NCBI GenBank assembly: GCA_033002965.1
Contig: JAURVB010002594.1
Location: 1-64,000 of the forward strand
Direction: 5' to 3'
Source: Piper betle
Taxonomy: Eukaryota > Streptophyta > Magnoliopsida > Piperales > Piperaceae
Length of the DNA stretch: 64,000 nucleotides
Position numbers and translations under genes: made by a program. Shown here one piece after another: positions 35,766-47,470 of this stretch. Numbering within the stretch: the stretch's first letter is position 1; each line of letters begins with the position of its first letter. A model generated the notes under the pieces. It was given only the letters and a program-made list of their open reading frames with translations, searched no databases and was not told the DNA's origin.

Positions 35766-38216
35766 TCAAGGTTTATACTGTATAGTTGTCCTTGCATCCA
35801 CAATAAGGACCTTTCCTCCGTTTGTTTCAAGATCATGCCTGCAGATTGACACCATTTGCATTGGATTAGGAGTAGAAAGCTGTTGAAGTAATAAGATAGC
35901 AAATAGCGCAATATTTGTGACAGCAATTACAGTTCAGGGATTAAGTAAGAAACTAAATGAAAAACAAAATCTGGAATTGTGAGATGCTCCCGAGGAACAT
36001 ATCTAAATAACTGCATTAATCAATCACAAAGGTCACCTTTCTCCACGCCAAGGAAGGCCAAAAAAATGATTAGTTTCAAAGGAGTATTGACAAAGGACTC
36101 AACCAGGAAACGATAATCAACATTTTTTCTCAAATTGCTATGAATCCAGATCAAATAAAAAGAAAGCATGCTATACTCCTGGTAGGAGAAACAGAATTTT
36201 TGCTACCAAGTTTGCAATTGAAGGATGACTATATTCTATACAGCTTAAACAATCAGCATCTCATGAAGCCTACTCTATAATTTGGAAAGTTTAATGATGA
36301 CAGCGAAGATGAATCTCCACTTAATTTTTGCATCATGATGGGCATCGGGTATAAAAAATGCCACTATTTTTTTTATACAAGCTCAGCCTAATCTTGATAT
36401 GAAGACGAGATGATTATCAGTTAAAAGCTTAGAGCTAGATGCAATTAAGCATGCTTCTTGACGTGATATATATATATATATATATATACTTGAAACAGAT
36501 AAATACGATTACAGCTCGTGCTGATCATCCTCATCACCTATGCTTTTCCTCAGCGCCTGAGTTGAGGTCTACGGTATAGATTTTGTGTCACATGATGCAC
36601 GTTCAACATAGATTTAAAAAATTAACAACCACAGAGCAATTGCAAAAAGAGACATACTTCACTGTCAACAAATAATTGCAAAGCAAGAATTGTAGTCTTC
36701 AATCCAAGTTTCAGGTGTAGAATGTATATTGCCTACAAAACAGCAAAAGTAAGACAACAGTTATTAAGAATGAAGAACATGATAAAGACAAAGAAACATT
36801 TGTCCTAGCAAATATTTGTACATGAAGGTTCTTTTGATGTTCTGACCAACAATTCGCTGCAAACGTTTCATCCATCCCAAATCTGGCTGGTTGTTTTGTC
36901 TCAAATAGCATAAACGCGAATGTTAATCAACAGAAAGACAGGATATTACTTTATGTGATAACAGGTAAAAGGAATACAAAAGTCGCATCAGTAAAATGGC
37001 TCTGTGCAGCTGAAGGTCCCATGGCAAATCATATGGTGAAAAAGATGCTGCTACACCAGAAGGTGAAGCTGAACAACTAAAAGAGAGCAGGTCATTGAAC
37101 ACTCGACGGTAATAGAAAATTGACAGGGCTGGGAGACTTATGACAGACATAAACCCATCAGAACTATCATACTTTACAAATGAGAAACTCAAAAAAACAC
37201 AGGTAATATTTGCAATAAATATCCATAAGACAATCAAACCATATTAAACTTACGGCTGTAAAGATGCAACAGGGTGGAAGTAGACGATAGTGTGTGGCTT
37301 TTTGTATGACTGGCTCAAATTCCTAGACATAAATAGACCAAATTACAATCACAGTGCTGAAATATTTGAGATTAGAATAACATATCAAATGTATGCTGCA
37401 ATGTGCAAAAAAATTAACAACGGACAATCAACTACAGCATTATTAATATTTTGTAAAAAAGGAGAGGCAATAAATCAAGACCTGATTCAGAAACTGGGAA
37501 AAGTTTAACAAAAAAAGAAAGATCATAAGCTTTCCTGCCTACAGATCAATCAAATAAAAAAGATGGTGGCTGCGGCTGGAACAATCATAGAGTGATTATA
37601 TTTGCTGCATAACTATGTTATACACAAAGTATAACAATGTAAAAACTATAAAAAAGGACGATTAAATCAACTACTACCTATCCAACATAATGAATAAATT
37701 GCTCTAAATCATTCTTTAGCACTGCAAGAAATGTGTTCCAACAACCATTACTGGCCTGCCTTGGGTGTCTACTCCACCTCGGTAACTAAAAGAAAGTCAT
37801 CATTAGCTCATGAGACAAAAAAGGGGTCACCCGGACAATGATCTATTGTTCATAACCTATGAAGGGTCTATTCTATGTAGCCTCACCCTACATTGTGCAA
37901 GAGGCTGTTTCCTTAACTCGAAAACATAACCACTAGGCTTCGTGAGACTAATAAAATGCGATAACTTAATAATATTCATATCCACCAGGTCTCATGATCA
38001 TCAGGATATTCCATACCATCAGCTCCTACATCTGCTCCAGACAACAATGTTAAAGGATCCGAAGAGCAGCTGATGCACAGAGTAGCAACTCCGTTTTCAC
38101 CCACATAAGAACACTGATCAGTATGAATCCAGTGATGGACTTGATCAAGTTTGACTACACTGTGTCTGTATTCAGTGGGAAGACCATTGCCAACAAGCAG
38201 GCAGAATCGGACGCAT
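35766..38216 (-). pseudogene. GDAP2-like (macro + CRAL-TRIO) pseudogene lacking the macro domain
   Basis: Minus-strand exon pieces match the plant Appr-1-p-processing/CRAL-TRIO protein (At1g69340 type). N-terminal exon (about 37990-38216): GLPTEYRHSVVKLDQVHHW. Exon 37678-37785: YRGGVDTQGRPVMVV. Exon 37254-37322: EFEPVIQK, later TIVYFHPVASLQP. Exon 36822-36899: QPDLGWMKRLQRIVG, then HQKNLH. Piece 35956-36040: LFRYVPREHLTIPDFVF. Last exon 35766-35838: HDLETNGGKVLIVDARTT, ending at TGA. Defects: single-base indels in the N-terminal exon, in a T run near 37730, in the A run (T on plus) at 37299-37303 and near 36845; an in-frame stop before LFRYVP; a lost donor after it. Only about 200 bp separate the first two coding exons, so the macro domain is absent. 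Splice signals GTAAGT and AG are still visible at several junctions. Confidence 0.8.
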
Positions 38217-38932
38217 GCTTGATTTAATAAAAAGCCAGAAAGTGTTCCCAGTTATTTTCCACAAGCAGAATGACTTCAATACCAGATTGTCACTGATAAA
38301 TCAAAGCGCACGAAATTCTCTACTTGAATAAGGGCACAAGGTACTGCACCTTTTATCTGGTAAGAGCAAAGCACCATTAAATTAATTCCACAATTTGTAG
38401 AACAAAATGACATAAAACAAAATGCAAACCGAGACTTTGGTTTCGAGATTATCATATAAGCAATCAAGCAAACCATAACAATTATCGTAGCTTAATAGCA
38501 TTGAAACAGACAATGAAAGAATCATGAATGTACACAGTGTCAATCAACTCTAACAATGCATTCATACATCCCCCGGCAAACTTGCCATTGATTGCAACAA
38601 ATGAAATTGCATCTATCAAGTGCAGGCATCACATATAACTCTCTCATTCTGAAAAAAAACTGCTCATTGTGACTTGCCAACGGCATACTCTTGAGGCAGA
38701 ATCCAGATGACACAAATGTGGTCACTGAGGTTGCAGTTCGCAACAAATGAAAAATGCGTCTGACGTACAATCACAATCATTCAATTAACCGACGTGTTCA
38801 TCGTGAATTGCCATCAACAAATGATAAAGAAAACATCAACAACGCCCATTCATCAATTGATCCGCAAGCAATGAAATCGAATTGGAATGGAATTGTATGG
38901 GGGCGAACACCACACTACGTACCTAGACGAGT

Positions 38933-39010
38933 CGGAGAGAAGCGGCGGCCGCACCCGAATTCAAATTCGGTCCTCAATTGCGTGTTTGCTAAATGGGAAG
39001 TTTTGTTTTA
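38933..39010 (-). other. Possible 5' UTR exon of the GDAP2-like pseudogene
   Basis: On the minus strand a GC-rich leader (GTGCGGCCGCCGCTTCTC, then CGACTCGTCTAG) is followed by GTACGT, a good splice donor. It is about 700 bp upstream of the N-terminal coding exon. This looks like the original non-coding first exon and promoter-proximal region. Confidence 0.4.
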
Positions 39011-40014
39011 AGGTAAGGCTTTATAATCGAACTCAGAGCAAGCACTGGAGTATAGGGAATTGAGCTGATTTAAGTCAGGGTTCAGCTTTAATTAGTTCAA
39101 ATTTCTAATTATTTGTAATTTCTAGACTAAACAAAATTTTAAGAACTTATATTTTAATTGTAGTGATATTGTGCATAACAAATAGTCATGCTTAATCGTA
39201 AAAACAAAGCCTACCAAAATATTTACTTAGTGAAGGATATTCACTAAATAGTTTGATGCATGTAACAAAAAATAATTATTGTCATAGTTTTGATGGGTGA
39301 TATAAACACCCCTAATTATATATGGATCAAAAGTATATCACTGTGGGAATGAAAAATTTCGAAAATATCTATTAGAAAACTGAGAACCTCAAGAATTGAA
39401 TCTAAAATGTTTGTAAAATACTGTTAGAATCCTGATCAAATTTAAGTGAGGCTTCTTTTGCCTACGAGATTAGTGGATTACTAATTTATATATCATTTTT
39501 AATCACAATATTTTGAAACATTGAATTAAGTGGTTAAAATTAGGAAATTCGGGCCTTAATTTTCCACAAATAATGTTGATCCAATTTCGGGAAACCACCC
39601 ACTTATTTTCAACGTGAAACTCATAAAAAAATAAATGCATTAAATGCAGTAAATACCTTCGATACAAAGGACGTAGCTCAATTATACCTCTAAGATGATT
39701 GAGACAAGCATTTTTAGTTTTTCACCCTTGTGGTAGCAACAACCAATCGTAGATTAACATAATTAAAAAAGGAAACGTTATTATTTACATTTAAGTCAAA
39801 ATTCCCAATCAGAAACCACCAACTAATCCTGTCCTAATCCTTCCCACTTTAACCACGTGACGAATCACAAACCAAAGAAAAAAGATCTCAACCGTTGCCA
39901 AATGTATAATCCGACGGTGAAGATGCAATAGCCGCGGAAACCCGGAGCCGCCCCGCACCCAAGAAATCGGAACTCAACCACGGTTATGTCGTAACCCGAC
40001 CTTCATCGCTATCA
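39011..40014. promoter_or_regulatory. Upstream region of the LBD gene
   Basis: AT-rich up to about 39880, then moderately GC-rich towards the LBD gene. No coding sequence was seen. Specific transcription-factor sites were not assigned. Confidence 0.4.
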
Positions 40015-40020
40015 TATAAA
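40015..40020 (+). promoter_or_regulatory. TATA box of the LBD gene
   Basis: TATAAA (in CATATAAAACC) about 210 bp upstream of the ATG at 40226, implying a leader of about 180 nt. Confidence 0.55.
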
Positions 40021-40225
40021 ACCACCCGCATCGTCGCCCAAGTGGCGTTTCGTCTTGCTTCTTCCTTCCGCTCAAAGCTTCCTCCTTTCTCGTCTTCCTT
40101 GCTTGCTTCCCGAGAAAAAGGCGTCGGCTTTATTGACGATGTACGTCTGTGGAGGATCTCCGTGAAGTGGTGTGTGGAGGGTGCTTTTTTATGACTGGTT
40201 TTTGGGGGTTGGGTAGCGGGCAAGG

Positions 40226-40993
40226 ATGAGCTGCAATGGGTGTCGGGTGTTGAGGAAAGGGTGCAGCGAGTCGTGCGTCCTTCGGCCGTGCCTTCAGTGG
40301 ATAGCTGGCGCGGAGGCGCAAGGCCATGCGACCGTCTTTGTGGCGAAGTTCTTCGGCCGTGCCGGTCTCATGTCGTTCATCTCCTCCGTTCCCGAGTCCC
40401 AGCGGCCTGGTAAGCTAGATCGTATCATTTTTTAAGGTATGATTGATCAAGTCGGGGGTGATGGTGACAGGGTATTGATGTTGCGGTTTGCGTTGTGCGT
40501 TGCAGCTTTGTTCCAGTCGCTGCTGTTTGAGGCCTGTGGGCGGACGGTGAACCCGGTGAACGGCTCGGTGGGATTGCTGTGGACTGGGCGGTGGCATGTT
40601 TGTCAGGCGGCGGTGGAGACGGTCCTGCGCGGCGGCGTGCTCTGTCCGATGGCCGACGCCGCGCCGGCCATACCGCTTGGGGACACGGAGGCGGAGGAGT
40701 CGTGCACCACCCGCGTGGGCAGATCAAGGACTGTAGGCAGCCTCAAAAGGAAGGCCGGCGAGCGCGTCGACAACCATACACCCGCCATCGCCGCCGCTGA
40801 CGATCGGAAGCTTCCGATGCTGCTTCCGTTGATGCTGCATGCGGGGGAGATTTTCTCGCTGGGGATGGGAAGGGAAGTGGATCCGCCGGAGGAGAAGCGG
40901 CAACAGTCGTCGCCGTCGGAGGGGTCGGTGACTATGAGCGGAGATAGCGAACGTCGGACAACCGAAAGAAGACTGCTCAACCTTTTCGTCTGA
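40226..40993 (+). CDS. LBD: Class II LOB-domain (LBD) transcription factor, LBD37-42 group
   Basis: Two exons, 40226-40409 and 40506-40993, with a 96-bp GT-AG intron; 223 residues. LBD proteins are plant-specific nuclear DNA-binding factors. Class II members are linked to nitrogen and anthocyanin regulation and to hypoxia and metabolic responses. Seen: the C block [15 protein letters not shown] (C3, C6, C13, C17; CX2CX6CX3C), PCLQWI, a GAS-block region [17 protein letters not shown], and [20 protein letters not shown] and [14 protein letters not shown]. The class I leucine-zipper-like coiled coil is absent, as expected for class II. The intron position after the QRP codon matches class II genes. 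The C-terminal 100 residues are variable and ionic. Confidence 0.93.
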
Positions 40994-41987
40994 TTATTAT
41001 GGATGTGCTCTAACGCATGTAACCTTCTGTGAAGATCAAATTTTGGTGCTTTTTTTATATTTTTTGCCTCATCTTCCTTTTGTAGAGACTTCTGTTTTTC
41101 TTTTCTGTTGACCTATAATCAGTAATGAATATAATAAAATTGAATATTACTCGAATAAAATTTTTTAGTCTAATTAAACCTTAGAGTTAACTACTTGATG
41201 GCTTGCAGAATACTTGGTAATGTATATTTAGTACTATTATTCTTGTATTTAACTATTTTTAAATGATTTAAAATTTCACGTAAATTTAAAATGACTTAAA
41301 ATATGACGCACTTTAATTAAATAATTTCTATAAAATTTATTTGTATTAATTGATTTGTATTATAGTAGATATTTATTTATTATAGTCTTGTCTATTATAT
41401 TATTATCTATTTATTAGTCATTATTCATCAATTTGTTAATTTAATAAATATACTTAATTAACAATTGTACATTAATATTTTTACGTTTTTATTTGATGTT
41501 TTATAAGGTCATAGCCTCTTTGTTTTTATTTATGTATATTTCATCAACACTCAACCATTTGAAATATATCAATTTTTTATATTATCTATCAAGAAGAGTC
41601 GGATCATAAGCCACATGCTTAAATTTATTTTATTTGAACTTTAAGCGTAACTTTCAAATCAACCTTTTTCTTATCCAGGTGTTTTAAAATAACTCAACCT
41701 ATATCTTATTATCTTAGAAAACAAAATTTGATATTTTAAACGGGCAAAATCTATCTAGATGTATGGAATCACAAAAAATCTTACAAATGTCTTGCTTGTT
41801 TCAAATTTAAATTGACTAATTATTTAGTTTTCTACAGTGAAAACTAGCTAGATATTTAACCACGTAATGTAAGGACTAAATTTAAAATTGATAAATATAT
41901 TTTCATTAATGGAAAATTTCTATGTTCTATAGATTTTTGTATGATTTAAATATAGATATAATTAATTTAAAAATTAATGATTTTAAA

Positions 41988-41993
<6 letters not shown>
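40994..41993. other. Intergenic, 3' flank of the LBD gene
   Basis: The 3' UTR is presumably to about 41150 (an AATAAAATT polyadenylation-like motif lies at 41132-41140). Then AT-rich DNA with no feature recognised. Confidence 0.5.

Positions 41994-42032
<39 letters not shown>
41994..42032. repeat. (TA)n microsatellite
   Basis: Pure TA run of about 39 bp. Confidence 0.95.
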
Positions 42033-42035
<3 letters not shown>

Positions 42036-42299
42036 ACCACCGCACACACACGTTAAATGCAATTTGTTGAGTCATGGGTAAAAACCAAAGATTAGAAGGA
42101 TGGTTTAGATTAAAAAATAAAAAACCTTAACCACCCATTTCGATAGCGCCATCAGCTGATCGTGAGGCCTCACCACCCGATCTAGTTGTGGGCAGCTGGA
42201 CTTGGCCATCGCCGACCATATCTGACCGTGGCGACGAGAAGAAGGGGCCCTGAATTTTTTATTTTGGTTTAAACCAACGGTGCAGTTAGATCCGGCCAT

Positions 42300-42862
42300 A
42301 GTTGGATAAATCAGATCGGTTGCAATCTGTTTCAAACCACCGGGGCTTTGTCGTCAGGGAATGGGTCGGGACTCAGGGCCGACGGGACGAGGGTGGCGGG
42401 GCGGGCCGAGGGCAGAGGGGCAAGGAGGGGGATAGGGCCGGCAAAAGGAGGCGGGGCAAGGCGCTGGCACCGGCAGAGGGAGAGGCACCGGCGTCAGAAG
42501 CAAGGGTGAAGGAGCGAAGTCGGGGGTAGCATTCTTGTAATTAAAAGTTAGACTCAGTTCCGACTCGAGTCAAAAATAATAATTAATTTTAAATAATTTT
42601 AAAAAAATCCAAAAAATATTAAAAAATATCATAAACTATAATACACAATAATATTAAGATGACATCAATACCTAATTTTTATATATTTATGTTATGAGTT
42701 GTCAAATTATTATATTAAACTGATTAGACCGATTTGGACTAATTCAACTGAACCGATTTCAATCGATTTAAACCGATTCGACATGATTTATTGACTCCTT
42801 CAAAAACCGATTTTAATTCCGATACTAATTTTTCCAACTATAGATCCGGCCATAGACAGTCA
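42300..42862. repeat. Mosaic repeat fragment related to the solo LTR and the hAT 3' end
   Basis: The G-rich block 42350-42530 is followed by CATTCTTGTAATTAAA, then CGACTCGAGTCAA and AAAAAAATCCAAAAAA, as in the solo LTRs (8425-8530 and 49855-49940). Then comes TTATGTTATGAGTTGTCAAAT and a CGATT-rich end as at 9466-9606. Termini and superfamily are not determined. Confidence 0.5.
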
Positions 42863-45800
42863 GACCTGGTTATCATTGGCCTAATTGTAATGGCCAGGTG
42901 CAACTTACATTAGTCAACAGAGGCCAAATTTGGCTGGTCTTGGGTGGAACTACTAGTCCGTGATGGAGAAGAAGGGGCCACCATTTTTTTTTTAGAATAG
43001 CGGCATGGCAAAATCTTTCCAAGGTTCGATGGATTTGACCTCAGCCAACCAGATTTGGTTAGCTAGCCAGATTTGGTCGGTGGCAGCCAAATACAGCCGG
43101 CATTGGCCGGATCAAGCAGACGGTGATGGAAAAGAAAGGTGGATTTTTTTGTTTTCATTAAATTTAATTTATCTTTGTGATCGAATAGACCAGTAAGGAT
43201 GGACCATGTTAGAGTTGGGTAGAAAATTCTCACAACCTTTGGCCTTTCGCTGGGAGAACCCTTTCCTGTATATATTGACAGATTGATCGACTTTAAATTG
43301 CAAATGTTTAAACTATCCTCTCGGTGGGGGGAAGGATTGCGGCTGTCGAGTGATTGGCCCTCCGGTGGCACGAAAGATAAAAGGGCAGAACGAGGGAGTG
43401 AGTGGGCCCCACGTCAACCGGGCTGGTCAAGTCGGCGGGGCAAGTTGTGTTGGTGGGCCCCGATGCGCCGCACGTCAGCGGCGTTTTCGGCTGTTCCCTC
43501 TAACCGCGGGGGCCCACTTGCTTTTCCCTCCTCCTGCTTTATCGGAGGGGGAAGGCGATTAGGCCTTGTTTATGACGTGAACACAGTTACTGCAGAAAGG
43601 GCTTCCCGTTTGCTAATTGCCAGATTCGAGTTTTTTATTTTAATTTTTATCTACCATGTGTTGTAAGGGGATTTGTGTTAGTTTATTTAAGATAAATAAA
43701 AAGTGGCGTGATCAGCCAAATTTTTTGGGCATGGTGGAAAGTTGTATGAGTAGGATTTGTCATAAAATTATATTTTTTAAAGTTTATTTTATTTTTGACT
43801 AATAATGTTTCTTAGAAATGAACTTGATAATCTTAATTATTTCTATTTTATGTAATTAAAAATTAATTATATTTTCCAATAATTTTTTTAAGATTATCAA
43901 TTTTATCACTAAAAACATAATTATATTTTATTTTCTATTATATTCTTGTTTAATAGATATTCCGTGTTTACAAAAATATTATTAGTATCAATCATTTATT
44001 AAAGCCAATTAATTATATTTTATGCATCAAACTCAATTACAAAACATTCTACTTTATCCTAAAGTACTCCCGCGTCTCCTTGCATGCACCAACACTTTAG
44101 TATGGTACTAGTATGACAATTGACCTACTTCAAACCTTAATGTGCTAATCTTTTATCTCATCAAGCTTAATGTGCCAATCTTCGACACTAATGTGTCCCA
44201 GTAACACTTTCCCGAGGCCAATCCCATCATGCAGCGCCTCGCCGCATTTTCCTTGCAACCTTTCACTCTCTTTCACGTGATTCGCTATTTCGGTCGATAC
44301 CTTCTCCTTTGATCACCTCGCTAAAAATGTACTTACTTATTTTTTAGTAAATATTAATTACACCCTTTACTTTTCCGCAAAATATTAACTACACTCTCTC
44401 CTTAAAAAAACAAATCAATTACCCCCATAAAAATTAACACCGTAAAATTTGTTAAATTTTTATGATGTGGCCTTTGTTGGCCACATAATATCTCTATTTT
44501 ATTTGGATGCAAAAGTTCTTATCCACCGTTCACTGCCGTGCTATCATTTTGAATAAAAGTACAAAAAAACTTGTCCATAACGAAAGGAATTAGTATGGGC
44601 TCGTGAACAATTTGGAATAAAAAATACAACCACATGGAAATGAAAATCTCCACCTGCCATTTATCTAATTAAACAAATTGCATGAAAGAGAATGAAATAT
44701 TAATGGATTCATTGGGTTATAGCTGGGACAAATCCCGAAGTTCTTGGTGGACAAAACTTATGACTTGACACCCTTTTCTCCTTTGTGTTTACTCCACGTA
44801 ACTTTCCCTGTTTAATACGTCTCTCTTTAATTTGCTCGACCAACTTATTTCTTCCCCTTCCACCAAACCTCGTTTCTCTACTCTCTGATGAACAAGTTTT
44901 TCGGTTCTTATCTACTTCTACAGTATCATACGGAGATAACCTTTAGTATGTATCAGCCTAACTCATCATGTGGTCCACTTATTTTTATGAGATTCTTCAT
45001 CTTGTGGGGTGCCAGGCCAAGATGTGATATGATAATGTCGTAGTGGTCTAGTGGAGAATGATAAGGACAGACATGGGTGCATTTTGTTTTCTGTCTGCAA
45101 CCATGTTAGGTTACTCGTTGCATATGTCCTAGACCATATTGCGTTTAATTATTTCATTTAAGAAGAAATATGTGTCTAAATATTACTGGTTTCATTGCCC
45201 ATCTTGTCTCTTTTGTACTTCATTGGGTGTTTTTCTGGTCAGTTAATCTCACCCACAAGGGACCCAAGTTGCATTTTCTTTGGCTCAAGGTCCGGAAAAT
45301 CAAGATGCTTGTTGACCACCTTATCTTCTTCCCCTCTTCTTGGGTCTATTTTGGCTTTTCGGGATTCTGAATTGTTGGGATCAATTGGCTTGAAGAGCCC
45401 AACCTTCCTTGTCAATAATATATACACCAGTTCTCAGCCTCTCCAACTAGCTTGGGATGGATATGCCTCGCTTCTTCTTCTTTGCCCCTTCAACCAACTG
45501 AAAGTCGTCCAACTTTTTGAGACGGTCACCAGTCACGGCAAGTCACCTCTGGTCTATTGGTTGAGTTGAAAACTAGTTCATCTCGTGTATTCGAACTTGA
45601 ACTGATACAAGTTTCTCCAAGCTTAATTTGAATTAATTAGTTAATATTATTGTTTAGCATATAATTTATTTACAAATTATACATTAAGAACCAAAATGTC
45701 ATACTTTGATATATATTGCATAATAAAATACTTCAAATTCTTATTTAGAATTATTAGAAAGTCATACTCTTTTGATAAGTTAAAATCAAGTTTTTTATAT

Positions 45801-46129
45801 AAAATATAAAAAATATGAAGGATATGGTTTGCTGAGCTAAATTAAATAGATATAAAAAACACTATGAATTAACTTGGGTTACCAGTGTAATTCTGGCTGT
45901 ATTGACCTTATCCATTGGCATAATCAATAATTTCTTACTTTGGGATCATATTGGTTATGGGGCAGTCAAAATTGTGACCTCAAGCTTACTTGTTTTATCC
46001 GAGTATGAGTCAAATTTGAATTGAGGTTTTATAATTTAAATGCTGACCTAAAACAAGCTCAATCTAGTTATAAACAGCTGGACACTAATTAGCATGCCTA
46101 GTCTTTGGGTAAGCCAGACCTTGGAGTGT
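42863..46129. other. Intergenic with a GC-rich patch at 43330-43560
   Basis: Mostly AT-rich. The patch at 43400-43515 contains repeated GGGCCCC and CACGTCA motifs like those of monocot promoters and of some MITEs, but no gene follows within 7 kb on the plus strand. No coding region was recognised. Confidence 0.4.
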
Positions 46130-47470
46130 AATGGCCTGCAGGAGGTGATCTTCAAGAAATGGGCTTATTTGTGCCTGTTCCGGGTGATTCTCACCCCCAC
46201 AATGGAATTGGTAGTTTGATACAGGCATTCAAGTCTGCAACACACTATTTGCAGGAACAGACAGGCCCAGAGCATGGAGTGACTGCGGGCGCCCAGGGAG
46301 TTAGGGTTCATGGCGGTTGTTACTTCGTCTTCCCGAAGTCCGGAGGCTAGGCGGTGGATGTTGCCCGTGTGGTGAAACAACTTACCAAGTGCCGATGCGA
46401 GTTGTGGTTGCAGGCAAGAAGGGGCTGAGGTTGAATGAAGGACCGAGACTTGGTGCCGGGAGGTGTAGCAGGTGCGTCGACAGCGTGTGCGAGCATGGCG
46501 CTACATGGTGCCGAGGAAACCTCAAGTTGGTTCGAGGGCAGTTGCGTGACCAGCAGCTGTGGACGAGCAGCGTGCCGAGCATGGGTGGAGCGAGGTCGGT
46601 AGAATGACCGAGCGTGCCTGTGTGAAGTGCCGAGCATGTGCGTGATTTGGGTCGAGCGGTGTCGAGACCCATGGTCGGGCGCGATCAGCGTGATCGAGTG
46701 GCGCGACGAAGTCTGGTGGCAGCCTGGAGCGAGCAGCGCACCGAGCGGGTTCGGTGTGGGCGTGTTGCGGCGTGCCGATGGTTGGGTCGCTCCAACTAGC
46801 GGCACTGGCGAGCAGCGCGCGCGAGCGTCGTCCAGCGCGCGAGCGCGAGCGCGAACGCGAGCGCGGTGCGGGTTGCGCGCGCGCGTGCGGGCGCGAGCGA
46901 GATGGACGAGCGGGCGAGCGTGGGCGCGACCAGGAGCGAGCGATGCGTGCAGAGGTTGATGCACGAGCGAGCCGACAGCGGTACCGGTATTCAGACATGG
47001 TAGCGAGCCAGGTGGGTCGGTGAACCATGTTGCGGTACCAGGGTGCGCACAAGGGGCGAGGACTTGGCACAAAGGGGTTGATCGGGACTTGGCTCAAGGG
47101 TCGAACCAGCATGGTGCGACCAAGGAGCGGCATGTTTATCTACATGGTGGATTGCATGCTTATCTGCATGGTGGACGCCAGAACTGCAGATAGAGTTGAG
47201 GGAAGATATGGTGAATATATGATCTTCTCATGGACCAATAGGAGCGCGATGGTGACTCATTGGTGATAAACCTCAAAGCAGCCTTGGAGATAGACTCAAG
47301 CGAACCTGGACGTGATGCTGGGAGTGTGGAGGATCTCCAGAGGATATGGAATTATCCAGTAGCAGCCAACTCGGGTATTTAATGAGGACGTCAGAGAATA
47401 CATAAGGCACGAAGCAATTGTGGAAGCAATTGGCGAATTCCAGGAGTACGTGAGTTCTTTGTGGAGGAAC
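46130..47470. repeat. CpG-rich retroelement-like repeat, left part
   Basis: Composition changes sharply here. Positions 46800-46950 are nearly pure GCGCGAGC-type sequence. The block is interrupted at 47471 by the solo LTR and resumes at 50312. Open frames in it are on both strands and low-complexity, so none is called as a gene. Confidence 0.5.
47466..47470. repeat. Target-site duplication GGAAC (left)
   Basis: Repeated exactly at 50307-50311 on the other side of the solo LTR. Confidence 0.9.

Noticed and set aside
46347..47133. Long minus-strand open frames in the CpG-rich repeat (up to 241 codons)
   Set aside because: Arginine/alanine/serine low complexity, open on several frames because stops are rare in CpG-rich DNA; no motif.
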